This document shows, one piece after another, positions 40,449 to 49,328 of a DNA stretch of 64,000 nt. The stretch's first letter is position 1; each line of letters opens with the position of its first letter. The stretch covers positions 1 through 64,000 of the forward strand of contig JALGSV010000014.1 in NCBI GenBank assembly GCA_029821755.1, written 5' to 3'. The stretch is from Candidatus Zipacnadum vermilionense. Lineage in GTDB: Bacteria; Armatimonadota; Zipacnadia; Zipacnadales; Zipacnadaceae. Position numbers and translations under genes: made by a program. Below the pieces are notes generated by a model. It ran no database searches. It was not told where the DNA came from and worked only from the letters and a program-made list of their open reading frames with translations.

Positions 40449-43400
40449 CTACAGACTGAACTTATGGTCGCCCTCCGGTAGGCTGAACCGGACCCGATTC
40501 CCGTCCGTTCCCAGTTCCGCCGGCTTGCCGTCGATCAGCAGCTTGCCTGGCTGGGCACCCGCCGGGAACTGCACAATTACTGTGCGCGCCGCCCCGTGGC
40601 TCTCGCCGGTCAGGGCGCCAGCGGCGTCAATGGTCACCGACAGGCTCCCCGCAGCCGCTTGCCCCTCTCTGCCGGTGGCCGTCACCAGCCACTCCCCGCT
40701 CCCGATCTGCGTGCCGGAGAGCAGCGTCAGGCTGGTCATCCCCTCTCGTACCCGGATGACCCCCGCCCGGCCGACCAGAATCTGGCCGTCCGCCCGCGCC
40801 TCCCCCGGCGCGTCGGTGAGGACCACGTAGTGAGTCTGGTCGCCGATGGTCAGCTTCGCCCCCGCGCCTTCGACCCAGGGAACGATCTCCGGCGCGGGCT
40901 GGTCATGGCCGCGGGGGTACAGCACCGCCGCCATCTGGCCCGGCCCCGCCGGGAACCGCACCTGGTACAGCTTCTGCCGCCAGTCACCCGCGAAGCCCTT
41001 CTCCGGGCCGTAGGCCCCCGTCACCAGTTCTGGCACGGGCGTGAGCGGCGCCAGGTCCAGGTCCACCCCCAGCTTTCCGGTGAACCGCGCCCCCGTCAGT
41101 GTTTCCTGCTCCTCGCTCGCCAGACACCACAGGTTCCAGTCCCAGGGCACGGCGGTGTCGGCGACGTCCCGGACCACGAAGTAGTTGGGCCCGGTGGGGT
41201 CAAAGTCCTTGACGAAGAGCATATGCCGCCGCCAGGTGATGGGGGCGACCCGCTCCTCCTTGGTGAAGCCGATCTCCACCGAGTCATCGTGCGGGCGGGG
41301 CTTGCTCAGCTCCAGCTTGTCCGGCCCCTCCGGCGGCCCCAGCGGGCCGTGCTCGACCAGGCGGGAGAACTCCCACTCCCCGCTGGCTAGATCGGCGCGG
41401 CTGCAGGAGGACCACTCCAGCAGCCGGCCGGTGCCCCCCTCCTTCTCCGAGCGGTAGCCGAAGCTGGGGCGGTTGGTCAGCCAGCGCTGGTGGGTGACGT
41501 TGCCAAAGCCCTTGTGTACGCCCACGTCCCAACTGCGCAGGCCGAAGACCAGGCACAGGGGCTGGCCTTGCGCGTGGAGCTGGAAGCCGCCCTCGGCGTT
41601 GTACCCGGCCAGTCCGGCGGGCTTGGCCAGTTGCAGGGCCAGGAAGGTCTCCTGCGGTAGGCCACAGCCGCTGCGGAAGATCGCGCCCCAGCCCGGCAAG
41701 TACTCGCTAGCGAACTTGGGGTTCTGCGCCGGGAGGGTCGGGTCAACCCAGCCGAGACTGGCCCAGCCGAAGTCGTCCCGGTCGCCGGTGCGGAAGGACC
41801 CGGGCTGGCCACAGCGGTTCCAGTACCACATCAGCCGCCCGGCGAAGGCCGGGTCGTCTTCGGCCACCGCCGCAGCCGCGTCGGCCCACATCACCGACCG
41901 GGTCCAGCAGCCCTGGCCGTTGCCGAAGGGCACGATGTAGCCGCCGTTGACCCGCTCGTCGAAGGGGACGGTCAACTGGCCGTAGAAGTCCAGCCCGTCG
42001 CGCAAGAGCGGGTCCTTGAACATGTCATAGAACCCCGCCCGCTTGAGCGTCATCGCCCCCAGCGTGACCATCTCCAGGCTCAGCGAGCCGTACCATTCGT
42101 CCTGGCTGTAGTTGGGCAGGTGGTGGCCCTCCTCCAGCGCCCAGATCAGGCCGTCATAGCAGACCTTCGCCCAGTCCTTCGCCCGCGGATGGCCGCTCAG
42201 GACGCTCCCGATCTGCCCCTGGACCATACGCAGCGACACGATCATGTCGGTGTTGCCGTGGTTGTAGCCGGGCGGGGCGTAGTCGCGGGAGGCGAAGAGC
42301 TCCCCCCAGAAGGCCAGCAGCGCCCGGGTCTCGCGCTTCTGCTCCGGGGTGACGCTGGGAGAGCCCAGCAGAATGTCTGCCTGGCGCAGAGAGATCGGCA
42401 GCGGCCCGGTGGTAAGGTGGAACATCCCGTAGTTGTGGCTCCAGCGGTAGCCGGAAATGCCGATCCCGACATGGGTCTGGTGCACGTAGTAGCGCAGCCG
42501 GGCGATAAGCAGCTCCGCGGCATCCCTCGCATAGGTCTCGTCACCAGTGGCGAGATAGAGATTGTCCAGGCCGCGGTGGTACATGACCCAGTTCTTGTAG
42601 AAGGGGAAGTCCGCGTCCTTCTGCGCCTTGTAGGAGTTCCAGACACGCGCGAGCCGGTCCACGTGCGTCTGCAGGGGCGGCGAGTCGGCTATGCGCTTGC
42701 GGATGGCGGGGAGGTCGGCGGCGGTGGCGTAGATGTGTGGGAAGACCACGCCGGGCGGGTCCGGGAACTCCAGCGCCCAGTCCTTGACCATATCCAGCGG
42801 CAGCAGCCCATACTTGATCGTCGCCAGTTGTATGGGCCGTGCATACTGCCGCCCCGGCCACGTCTCTCCGGGCGGCTCCTCGCCGGGGATGGTGATGTCC
42901 TCGTCCCGGTCGCCCACATATAGCGCCCAGTTCCGCGAGCCGCCGTTAATCGGGAGCACCGCCTGCAGCTTCCCCTCCGGGTCGTTCTCCAGGACGATGA
43001 CGTTTTCATGCGGCTGCTGCCAGGCCCCGCCGCTCAGCGCCATCAGCCCGACGAAGTTGTTACCACCCGTCGAATACGCTCCCGCCCACTGGGCCACGTT
43101 CATCCACCACTCGCCGTGCGTGGGGTTGAGTGTCACCAGCGGCCCGGGATCGGTCGGCCGGGGGAAGGTTTCCCAGGGCTCGCCCTCCACTGACTTCTTC
43201 CCCCAGACATTCCCCAGCGGCTGCCAGGCCATGCGGTCGGGCTGGAGGCCGTCCAACGACAGCGTCCAGTAGGAGCCCTGCTCCTGCAGTCTCTTCCCAT
43301 ACGCCTGCATGACGTAGTTGCCCTCCGGCGCGTCCGCCGGACGCGTCCCTTCGAGGAACCCCGGCTTGTCCATCAGGTCGGACTGCTCGGAGACCAGGAC

Positions 43401-44009
43401 CACCGGCTGCCCGGCGATGACAGTGATATCACAGGTGTAGTACTTGTCCTCCTCGAAGGTGTAGGTGAGACGGACCTGGAGGAAGACGGGGCCCTGGGCG
43501 AGGGTCTCGCCGGATATGCTGGTGAAATTGAGAGGGCTGTGGATCGAGGCTACCCCGGTCGTGGTGCCGTCCGGGAGTGACATGACCAGTGGCGCTTGCA
43601 GTTCGTCGCCCTCCCAGGGGCAGGTTATGGACAGCTTGCTGTTGCCGAGACTGACGGTGCCCTCCCCCCAACTGATCGTCAAGTCCGTCTCCGGCTTCTC
43701 CTCGCCCTTCACCAGCGTCCAAGTTTGCTCCGCGTTGGGGGGCAGGTCCACAATGAAGTAGACCTTCCCGGCACGGCTCGGGGGCGCGTCGGGCACAAAC
43801 TGGGCCACCCGTGTCAGCCCCGCCGCCTCTTTGACGGCCAGGCGCTCCGGGCTCAAGTCGGCGGGGAGGGTCACCGGGAAGGAGACCAGCTCCTGGGACC
43901 AGCTCTCACCGAGGTGCTCAGTGAGGGTGAAGGTGGGCGCGGCCCAAGCAACCGCGGCCGGGAGCAGCAAGGCGATGAAGAGCAGCAGACGAAGCAGAGA
44001 CCGGGACAT
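40449..44009 (-). CDS. Giant secreted heparinase II/III-like protein, paralog B
   Basis: The 1186-residue protein has a signal peptide (LLRLLLFIALLLPAAVAWA) and the same layout as paralog A: beta-sandwich, helical toroid (YNHGNTDMIVSLRM, GHHLPNYSQDEWYGSLSLEM), and a large C-terminal beta domain (RHMLFVKDFDPTGPNYFVVRD). The matching C-terminal segments (TWRRHMLFV / TWTRQLVFV, YVVLRD / YFVVRD) show the two arose by duplication, though overall identity looks low. ATG 44009 has GGGAGG at 7 bp; the upstream in-frame ATG at 44060 would place extra residues before the signal. Polysaccharide lyase activity is inferred. Confidence 0.8.
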   Translation of the reverse strand: MSRSLLRLLLFIALLLPAAVAWAAPTFTLTEHLGESWSQELVSFPVTLPADLSPERLAVKEAAGLTRVAQFVPDAPPSRAGKVYFIVDLPPNAEQTWTLVKGEEKPETDLTISWGEGTVSLGNSKLSITCPWEGDELQAPLVMSLPDGTTTGVASIHSPLNFTSISGETLAQGPVFLQVRLTYTFEEDKYYTCDITVIAGQPVVLVSEQSDLMDKPGFLEGTRPADAPEGNYVMQAYGKRLQEQGSYWTLSLDGLQPDRMAWQPLGNVWGKKSVEGEPWETFPRPTDPGPLVTLNPTHGEWWMNVAQWAGAYSTGGNNFVGLMALSGGAWQQPHENVIVLENDPEGKLQAVLPINGGSRNWALYVGDRDEDITIPGEEPPGETWPGRQYARPIQLATIKYGLLPLDMVKDWALEFPDPPGVVFPHIYATAADLPAIRKRIADSPPLQTHVDRLARVWNSYKAQKDADFPFYKNWVMYHRGLDNLYLATGDETYARDAAELLIARLRYYVHQTHVGIGISGYRWSHNYGMFHLTTGPLPISLRQADILLGSPSVTPEQKRETRALLAFWGELFASRDYAPPGYNHGNTDMIVSLRMVQGQIGSVLSGHPRAKDWAKVCYDGLIWALEEGHHLPNYSQDEWYGSLSLEMVTLGAMTLKRAGFYDMFKDPLLRDGLDFYGQLTVPFDERVNGGYIVPFGNGQGCWTRSVMWADAAAAVAEDDPAFAGRLMWYWNRCGQPGSFRTGDRDDFGWASLGWVDPTLPAQNPKFASEYLPGWGAIFRSGCGLPQETFLALQLAKPAGLAGYNAEGGFQLHAQGQPLCLVFGLRSWDVGVHKGFGNVTHQRWLTNRPSFGYRSEKEGGTGRLLEWSSCSRADLASGEWEFSRLVEHGPLGPPEGPDKLELSKPRPHDDSVEIGFTKEERVAPITWRRHMLFVKDFDPTGPNYFVVRDVADTAVPWDWNLWCLASEEQETLTGARFTGKLGVDLDLAPLTPVPELVTGAYGPEKGFAGDWRQKLYQVRFPAGPGQMAAVLYPRGHDQPAPEIVPWVEGAGAKLTIGDQTHYVVLTDAPGEARADGQILVGRAGVIRVREGMTSLTLLSGTQIGSGEWLVTATGREGQAAAGSLSVTIDAAGALTGESHGAARTVIVQFPAGAQPGKLLIDGKPAELGTDGNRVRFSLPEGDHKFSL

Positions 44010-44131
44010 GGCGTCCTCCCTAGCGGGCGGCAGTGTTACTAAGGCCCACACTGGAATCAAGCTATTGGTTCGGGGTCAGGGGAAGGGAATCCTTCTTGGG
44101 GGGCGGAGGGGAGGAGATCGCGCCGGAGCAG

Positions 44132-44184
44132 CGGGGACAGGCGCAGTCCTCGCGCCCCTTAGCGCCCGGGCCGTGCCTGTCCCT
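44132..44184. repeat. Inverted repeat (GGGGACAGGC ... GCCTGTCCC)
   Basis: Ten-base arms enclose CGCGCCCCTTAGCGCC. It lies in the gap between paralog B and the esterase gene and resembles the repeat at 11280-11322. Confidence 0.5.
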
Positions 44185-44215
44185 AGTTCTCACCGGTAGG
44201 GATGCACCCTCCGCC

Positions 44216-46153
44216 CTATTCCTTCCCCTTCAGCCAATACTCCAGCCAGTCGAACGCGTCTGGCTGGACCCACGACGGGAAGCAGTGGGCCTGGTTGGAA
44301 TAGACTACCCGAAAACGGTCGGCGGCGCCGAGGGACTGGTAGAGCTGCTGGACCTGCACCGCCGCCTGGGCTACCTGCGCGGCGTTGGACCACAGCTCGG
44401 TCTTCACGTCCTGCATAAAGATCGGAGTAGGCGCCCACAGGGCGGTGAAATCGGAGAAGTCCCAGGGCAGCTGGCGCTGAGCTACGGGCAACTGCAGCAG
44501 TTTGCGCATGTTCATGGACAGGATGGGGTCGCCCGGCGAGGTGTAGGTCGCCGCGGCGTCAGGGAAGGTCCGGATGAGCGTGAAGCCGCAGCTTTCCACG
44601 GCCGCGCTGATGCGCGGATCCATCGCCGCCAGCACGGTCGAGCTCTGTCCCCCCAGCGAGTGGCCGATACAGCCGATCCGCCTCGCGTCCACATAGGGGA
44701 GGCTTTCCAGATAGTCCAGGCAGCGCTGCTGGTCGCGGAGGTTCTGCGCCAGGGAGGACCAGGCCGGGTCGCGGTCGGCCAGGTCCTGGCAGTGGTAAGG
44801 CGCCTGCGTGTCCGGGGCATAGCGCTCGCCGACGCGCTCGTTGTCGGGAGCGATCACCACGAAGCCACGGTCCACCAAGTAAGGTCCGAAGTCCAGCACG
44901 TAGTAATGCCCGCCCAGGCCCACCGGCTCGTCCTTGCCCTCGGCCACGGTCTGATACAGGGCGACGAGGGCCGGGAAGGGCCCCTCCCCCGGCGGGACCA
45001 GCAGCCACACGTTCATGCGGCGCCCGACCTCGGTCTGCAGGGAGACCTTGCGGCGGGTGTAGGCCTGGGTGATCCCGCCGAGGTGCGCGGTGGCCGGGAT
45101 GGCCTCCTCGGAGAGGACCGTCGGGCTAAGGGGAACCAGCGTTTCGCGGCTAGCCAAGAGGCCCAACTCCCGGTTCAGGCGTGCCCGCAACTCCTGGCGT
45201 CGCGGCGCCCACTCCGCCGCGCTCTCCGCGGTCGGCTTCCCGACCAGGGGGAACTGCACCGGGCCGTACTGCGCCTCGCCCACCGCGGCCATCTCCGCCA
45301 GGGGCACTGGCGCGATGTAGGGATGCACCGGATCGGTCTCCAGCACCAGCGTCGCCGCCGCGGCACAGGCCGGGAGGGTGAAGGTGCTGGTGTTTCCCTC
45401 CGACAAGTGGTACAGCCGGGTCGCGCGCGGCGCCGGGGTCACATCCGGCTCCAGCAGGAAAGCCCGGCGCAGATGCTGGCCGGGGGTCTGGAAGGTGGCG
45501 CTCAAGTGGGCCTCAGCCGTCCCCGCGGGCAGGGCAACCTGGTAGGCGATAGCGCCGGAAGGCGCGGTGCCCGTCGAGACCGCCTCGGCGGGGAAGCTTG
45601 CTCCGGCGAAGGTGAGGCCCCCCGCGGGCGCCGGGGTGAAAGCGGGGTTGCGCAGGTAACCGCTGTAACGCAGCGCGAAAGCCTCCCGCGCGTCGCCCAG
45701 GGGACGGGTAGCGCGCAGCGGCTTGTCCGGCACGGGGAGGCCGTCCTCCCGGATGGCAAAGATGGTGGAGCCACTCCCCAGCACCTGCCCCGCCGCGTCC
45801 CGCAAGGACACCCGAATCTCCTGCCCCCACGAAGGCCCCGGTAAAGTCCGGATGACCTCGTTGAAGAGCGTGAAGCTGGAGTCCGGGGGGTAGTCCCACG
45901 CCACCGACAGCGCGCGCTTCTCCAGCGGCGCCAGCGTGATCCGCTGGCGGGGCAGGGCGCGCACGGTGTCCAGGTTGCTGAGGATCTCGCTGTCCAGGTA
46001 GCCCTCCCAGACCTGATCCGAGGTGTTCTCCACCCGGACCCAGAACCGCGCCGGATGCTGGCGCACAAACAAGCGGCCGTCGGGATTGAGCGGTGTCCCA
46101 GCGGGCTCAACCGAGAGGACGGCTACAAGCGCGAGGAGGGGGAGGGAGTGCAT
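44216..46153 (-). CDS. Secreted alpha/beta-hydrolase (acetyl xylan esterase-like)
   Basis: The 645-residue protein has a short N-terminal hydrophobic signal (MHSLPLLALVAVLS). About 330 residues of beta-rich, adhesin-like sequence follow, then a C-terminal alpha/beta-hydrolase: GPFPALVALYQTVAEG, RGFVVIAPDNERVGERY, nucleophile Ser in IGCIGHSLGGQSS, and a late His in NQAHCFPSW. The fold suggests deacetylation or ester cleavage on the polysaccharide handled by the neighbouring lyase-like proteins. There is no strong ribosome-binding site before the start. Element E2 begins 36 bp upstream. Confidence 0.82.
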   Translation of the reverse strand: MHSLPLLALVAVLSVEPAGTPLNPDGRLFVRQHPARFWVRVENTSDQVWEGYLDSEILSNLDTVRALPRQRITLAPLEKRALSVAWDYPPDSSFTLFNEVIRTLPGPSWGQEIRVSLRDAAGQVLGSGSTIFAIREDGLPVPDKPLRATRPLGDAREAFALRYSGYLRNPAFTPAPAGGLTFAGASFPAEAVSTGTAPSGAIAYQVALPAGTAEAHLSATFQTPGQHLRRAFLLEPDVTPAPRATRLYHLSEGNTSTFTLPACAAAATLVLETDPVHPYIAPVPLAEMAAVGEAQYGPVQFPLVGKPTAESAAEWAPRRQELRARLNRELGLLASRETLVPLSPTVLSEEAIPATAHLGGITQAYTRRKVSLQTEVGRRMNVWLLVPPGEGPFPALVALYQTVAEGKDEPVGLGGHYYVLDFGPYLVDRGFVVIAPDNERVGERYAPDTQAPYHCQDLADRDPAWSSLAQNLRDQQRCLDYLESLPYVDARRIGCIGHSLGGQSSTVLAAMDPRISAAVESCGFTLIRTFPDAAATYTSPGDPILSMNMRKLLQLPVAQRQLPWDFSDFTALWAPTPIFMQDVKTELWSNAAQVAQAAVQVQQLYQSLGAADRFRVVYSNQAHCFPSWVQPDAFDWLEYWLKGKE

Positions 46154-46487
46154 ACCAAGAGCATAGGCCGGGGTGCAGCGGGCGTCAAGGAGGGGCCGTG
46201 TCGAGTGGCCCGCGCCGTTGGCGGGTCAGGAGGACGGCCCTGGTGCATTGGCAACCGCCGCTGTATCGCCAGAGTCGCAGTCCCGCGGGCGAAGGGCCCT
46301 CGACTAAGGCCTTAGCGCGGCGCCAAGTATCCAGTCGGGGGCCGGCCTCCTCGCGATTGCTTCGCAATCACGACTCGACACGGCCCCTCCGCCGAGCCGC
46401 CGACAGATCGTGGTCACACCAAGAGGAGCCGCCGCGTCAGGCAGCGAACCTCCGCCACGACCGCATTCCACTGACAAGGAGTCTCCT
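46154..46487. other. Divergent intergenic region holding foldback element E2
   Basis: This 334-bp gap separates the minus-strand esterase gene from the plus-strand SGNH hydrolase gene. Apart from the element (46189-46390) I see no credible gene. The right side ends with AAGGAG before ATG 46488. This matches the arrangement around E1. Confidence 0.7.
46189..46390. repeat. Foldback element family E, copy 2 (202 bp)
   Basis: Outer boxes GGAGGGGCCGTGTCGA (46189-46204) and its complement (46375-46390) are perfect. Inner boxes are GGAGGACGGCCC (46229-46240) and GGGGCCGGCCTCC (46338-46350). The hairpins between them differ completely from copy 1 but still pair: CCCGC-loop-GCGGG on the left, ATTGC-TTC-GCAAT on the right. 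Interior similarity to copy 1 exists around GCATTGGCA. Confidence 0.85.
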
Positions 46488-47552
46488 ATGCCCGACCTTA
46501 CCCTCGAACAGCTCGACCCCAACATGGCGGCGGCGCAGGCCGACTCGGACCTGCTCTGGTACGACCTGCTGGATCTGGGGCTGGAGGGGCAGGGCTGGAG
46601 CGACCTGGCCCATCCCTACGACCGCCTGCCCGCGCGGGCGGAGGGGCGGGTAACCGAGGCGGTCTGGACGCTCAGCCATCACACCGCCGGAGTCGGGGCG
46701 CGGTTCGTGACCGATGCCCCGGAGATCGCCGCCCGCTGGAGTATCCGCGGCGAGCGCCTGGCCATGGACCACATGCCCGCCACCGGCATGAGCGGAATTG
46801 ATCTGTACGTCCGCCAGGAGAGCGACTGGCGCTGGCTGGGAATCGGGCGGGCGGTCAACCTGCCGGCGAACGACGTGCAGCTGGTCGCGGGGATGGCGGA
46901 GGGCGAGCGGGAATACCGCGTGTACCTGCCGCTGTACAACGGGGTGGACAGCGTGAAGATCGGGGTGCCGCAGGGGACGAGGGTGTGCAAAGTGGCACCG
47001 GGAGGGGAGCGCCCGCTCGTCTTCTATGGCACCTCCATCACCCAGGGCGGGTGTGCCTCGCGGCCAGGGATGGTGCACACCTCGGTCCTGGGGCGATGGC
47101 TGGAGCGTCCGGTGCTCAACCTGGGCTTCTCGGGTAGCGGGAGAATGGAGCCGGCGATGGGAGAGCTGCTGGCGGAGTTGGAGGCGGCGGCCTACGTGCT
47201 GGAGTGTCTGCCCAACCTGTCGCCCGAGGAAGCCGAGGAGCGGGTGGAGCCCTTCGTGGTGAACCTGCGCGCCGCCCGGCCGGAGACGCCGATCGTGCTG
47301 GTGGAGAGCATCAGCTACCAGAACGACCACCTGGTGACGGCCATGCGGGAGATGGTGGAGCGCAAGAACCGACACCTACGGGGCCTGTACGAGCACCGGG
47401 CGCCAGGGGACGCGAAGCTGCACTATATCGAGGGCGCGGGCCTCTTGGGGGAGGACGGGGAGGCCACGGTGGATGGCGTCCACGCCACCGACCTGGGCTT
47501 CCTGCGGATTGCGGAGGGGATGGTGGCAGGGCTGCGGGAGGCGCTGGGCTAG
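46488..47552 (+). CDS. SGNH/GDSL-family hydrolase
   Basis: The 354-residue protein has an N-terminal beta-sandwich (residues 1-165) and a C-terminal SGNH hydrolase domain: block I FYGTSITQGG (Ser), LNLGFSGSG (Gly), LECLPNLS (Asn block) and DGVHATDLG (Asp/His). It probably removes acyl or acetyl groups from carbohydrates, like other two-domain members. It has no signal peptide, so it is presumably cytoplasmic. AAGGAG precedes ATG 46488. It is divergent from the esterase across element E2 and convergent with the GH20-like gene. Confidence 0.85.
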   Translation: MPDLTLEQLDPNMAAAQADSDLLWYDLLDLGLEGQGWSDLAHPYDRLPARAEGRVTEAVWTLSHHTAGVGARFVTDAPEIAARWSIRGERLAMDHMPATGMSGIDLYVRQESDWRWLGIGRAVNLPANDVQLVAGMAEGEREYRVYLPLYNGVDSVKIGVPQGTRVCKVAPGGERPLVFYGTSITQGGCASRPGMVHTSVLGRWLERPVLNLGFSGSGRMEPAMGELLAELEAAAYVLECLPNLSPEEAEERVEPFVVNLRAARPETPIVLVESISYQNDHLVTAMREMVERKNRHLRGLYEHRAPGDAKLHYIEGAGLLGEDGEATVDGVHATDLGFLRIAEGMVAGLREALG

Positions 47553-47577
47553 ATCCGCGCGAGACGCGCCAGCGCCC

Positions 47578-47658
47578 CCGCGTGGCGCGGGCTTTCTAGC
47601 CCGCGCTCCGGTGCGCATACGACTGCCTGGGCGGGCTAGAAAGCCCGCCCCACGCGGG
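47578..47658. repeat. Family B inverted-repeat pair
   Basis: CCGCGTGGCGCGGGCTTTCTAGCCCGCG and CGGGCTAGAAAGCCCGCCCCACGCGGG face each other across about 20 bp, each with its own inner palindrome. It lies between convergent genes. Confidence 0.8.
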
Positions 47659-47668
47659 AACCCCTGCC

Positions 47669-49222
47669 CTACCCCTCCCGCCGGGGCGGCCGCACCTGGC
47701 CTTCGGCGTTGTGCGCGTGGTAGATCGCTGTCAGCTCCCCTAAGGCTTGCGCCGCCCCTGCCGAGAGCCGCCCCTCGCCTCGCACCAGTTCCGCATCTAC
47801 CAGCGCCCGATTGGCCAGAATCCGCCAGCGCCACGACTCCTGGGCCCGACGGTCCAGCTTCCCCGCCGCCGACTGCAGCAGGGCGTGGGCCTGCTCGGCG
47901 CCCTCGGGATGCGCCAGAACCCAGCAGGTGACGCCGTCGCGAGTCTGGCGCTCCCGGGGGAGGGTGCGCTCCAGAATCGCCACCGCCGCCGCTACCTCCT
48001 CAGCCACCTCCGGAGCAAATTCCCCCGTCACGTACTCTCGCACGATCTCCCCCACCGGCCGGTCGGGGTCCCAATAGAGTTGGGCGCAGACCACCTTGTT
48101 CAGATCGTCGAAGATCCCCTCCGAGTACGGCCAGCCGCCGGAGAGGAGCGCCTTGCCCTGGTCCCACAGGCCCTGGATCAGGGCCGGGAAGGGATTGGCC
48201 CCGAAGCCGCCCCAGGGGCAGCAGCCGTACATGCTGATCTCGGGGAAGCCCACCAGCGGCAGCCCGTCGGGAACGCCATGCTCCACCGGGTAGGCGGGGT
48301 AGCTCCCGTCGCGACCGTCGGCGAGGAGCAGGTCCGCCCAGTCCTGCCCCCGGCGGAAGGCCCGGTCCAGGCCCTCCCACTCGCCGGGCCAGTACGCGTC
48401 GAAATCCCACGTGCACAGCACGATCTTCACCCCCGGCAGCACCTGCCGGGCCCGGCGGGCCACCCGCTCAGCGGTGTAGAGGAAACCGTTGCTCCCCCAG
48501 GGATGGCACAACGGGCAGCAGCACCCGCCCTGGTCATAGGGCCACAGCCACAGGTACTCCACGCCCAGGTCGGCGAAAGCCAGCATCCGCTCCTCGGCCC
48601 AGCGGACGATCTGGTCGATCCCGCCCGGCTCGTGGGGGCAGACCTCGGTATGGTAGTGCGCCGGCAGGACGAAGTCGCCTCTCCCCCACGTCGCCCGCAG
48701 CGCCTCCGGTCCTCCGGCGTAGCCCTCGTTGGCCAGCGAGCACAGTCCCGCCGCCATGCCCACCCGCTGCGCCGCGGCCAGGATCGCCCGCAGCCGCTCG
48801 ATCATCGCCACCGCCGCCGGGTCGTCAATCCCGGTATAATGGTGCAGGTCGAGCCACACCTGCAAGGAGTTGACGCCCCACAGCGCCAGATCCTCCACGT
48901 ACCGCTCCACCTCGGCAAGTGGCGCGTCGTGGTACCAGTTGTGGAAGTGGGTAGCGAAGTAGATGCCGCGGACGGGCAGTCGGGGCACGGAGGTCCCGCG
49001 CCAGGCGGGCTCGCGCAGGAGCTTGCCCAGGCCGTAGAGCAGCCCGCGGTCGTCGCCGGCGGTGAGGCAGAGGGAGCCCTCCGGACCGTCAGCGAGACGG
49101 AAGCCCTCGGCGCCAATCTCCGGCGAGAGGGCAAGGTCGAGTGGCGGCGCGGGGAGTCCGCGCTCCTGCCGGCGGGTGGTGAAGAGCTGCAGGGCGGTGT
49201 CGCGGAGATTCGTGGTGGACAT
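47669..49222 (-). CDS. GH20/GH84-like putative glycoside hydrolase
   Basis: The 517-residue protein has an N-terminal GH20b/GH67N-like segment (AGDDRGLLYGLGKLLREP) and then a barrel beginning VRGIYFATHFHNWYHDAPL. LEYLWLWPYDQGGCCCPLCH is typical of GH20-like DUF4838-type proteins with a Cys-rich loop; YSEGIFDDLNKVV is near the C-terminal side of the barrel. The substrate is probably an amino sugar or uronic acid, by family. No signal peptide. AGGAGG before the start. It is transcribed toward the SGNH gene and away from the NeuB fusion gene. Confidence 0.7.
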   Translation of the reverse strand: MSTTNLRDTALQLFTTRRQERGLPAPPLDLALSPEIGAEGFRLADGPEGSLCLTAGDDRGLLYGLGKLLREPAWRGTSVPRLPVRGIYFATHFHNWYHDAPLAEVERYVEDLALWGVNSLQVWLDLHHYTGIDDPAAVAMIERLRAILAAAQRVGMAAGLCSLANEGYAGGPEALRATWGRGDFVLPAHYHTEVCPHEPGGIDQIVRWAEERMLAFADLGVEYLWLWPYDQGGCCCPLCHPWGSNGFLYTAERVARRARQVLPGVKIVLCTWDFDAYWPGEWEGLDRAFRRGQDWADLLLADGRDGSYPAYPVEHGVPDGLPLVGFPEISMYGCCPWGGFGANPFPALIQGLWDQGKALLSGGWPYSEGIFDDLNKVVCAQLYWDPDRPVGEIVREYVTGEFAPEVAEEVAAAVAILERTLPRERQTRDGVTCWVLAHPEGAEQAHALLQSAAGKLDRRAQESWRWRILANRALVDAELVRGEGRLSAGAAQALGELTAIYHAHNAEGQVRPPRREG

Positions 49223-49254
49223 GGGAGGCCTCCTGCATGGGATGGCGGACGCTT

Positions 49255-49328
49255 GGTAGGGGCGGCACTTCAGTGCCCGCCTCTACCCGTGACGACAATG
49301 GCACCGGACGCAGGCTGGGAAGCCTCCC
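49255..49328. repeat. Palindromic repeat pair between GH20-like and NeuB-fusion genes
   Basis: GGTAGGGGCGGCACTTCAGTGCCCGCCTCTACC (a palindrome, 49256-49288) is followed by a family A copy, ACGCAGGCTGGGAAGCC. The unit extends to the stop codon of the NeuB-fusion gene. Confidence 0.7.

Noticed and set aside
28586-46390. Family E as an insertion sequence
   Set aside because: The elements are about 200 bp, have no transposase frame and no clear target duplications, so at most they are non-autonomous.
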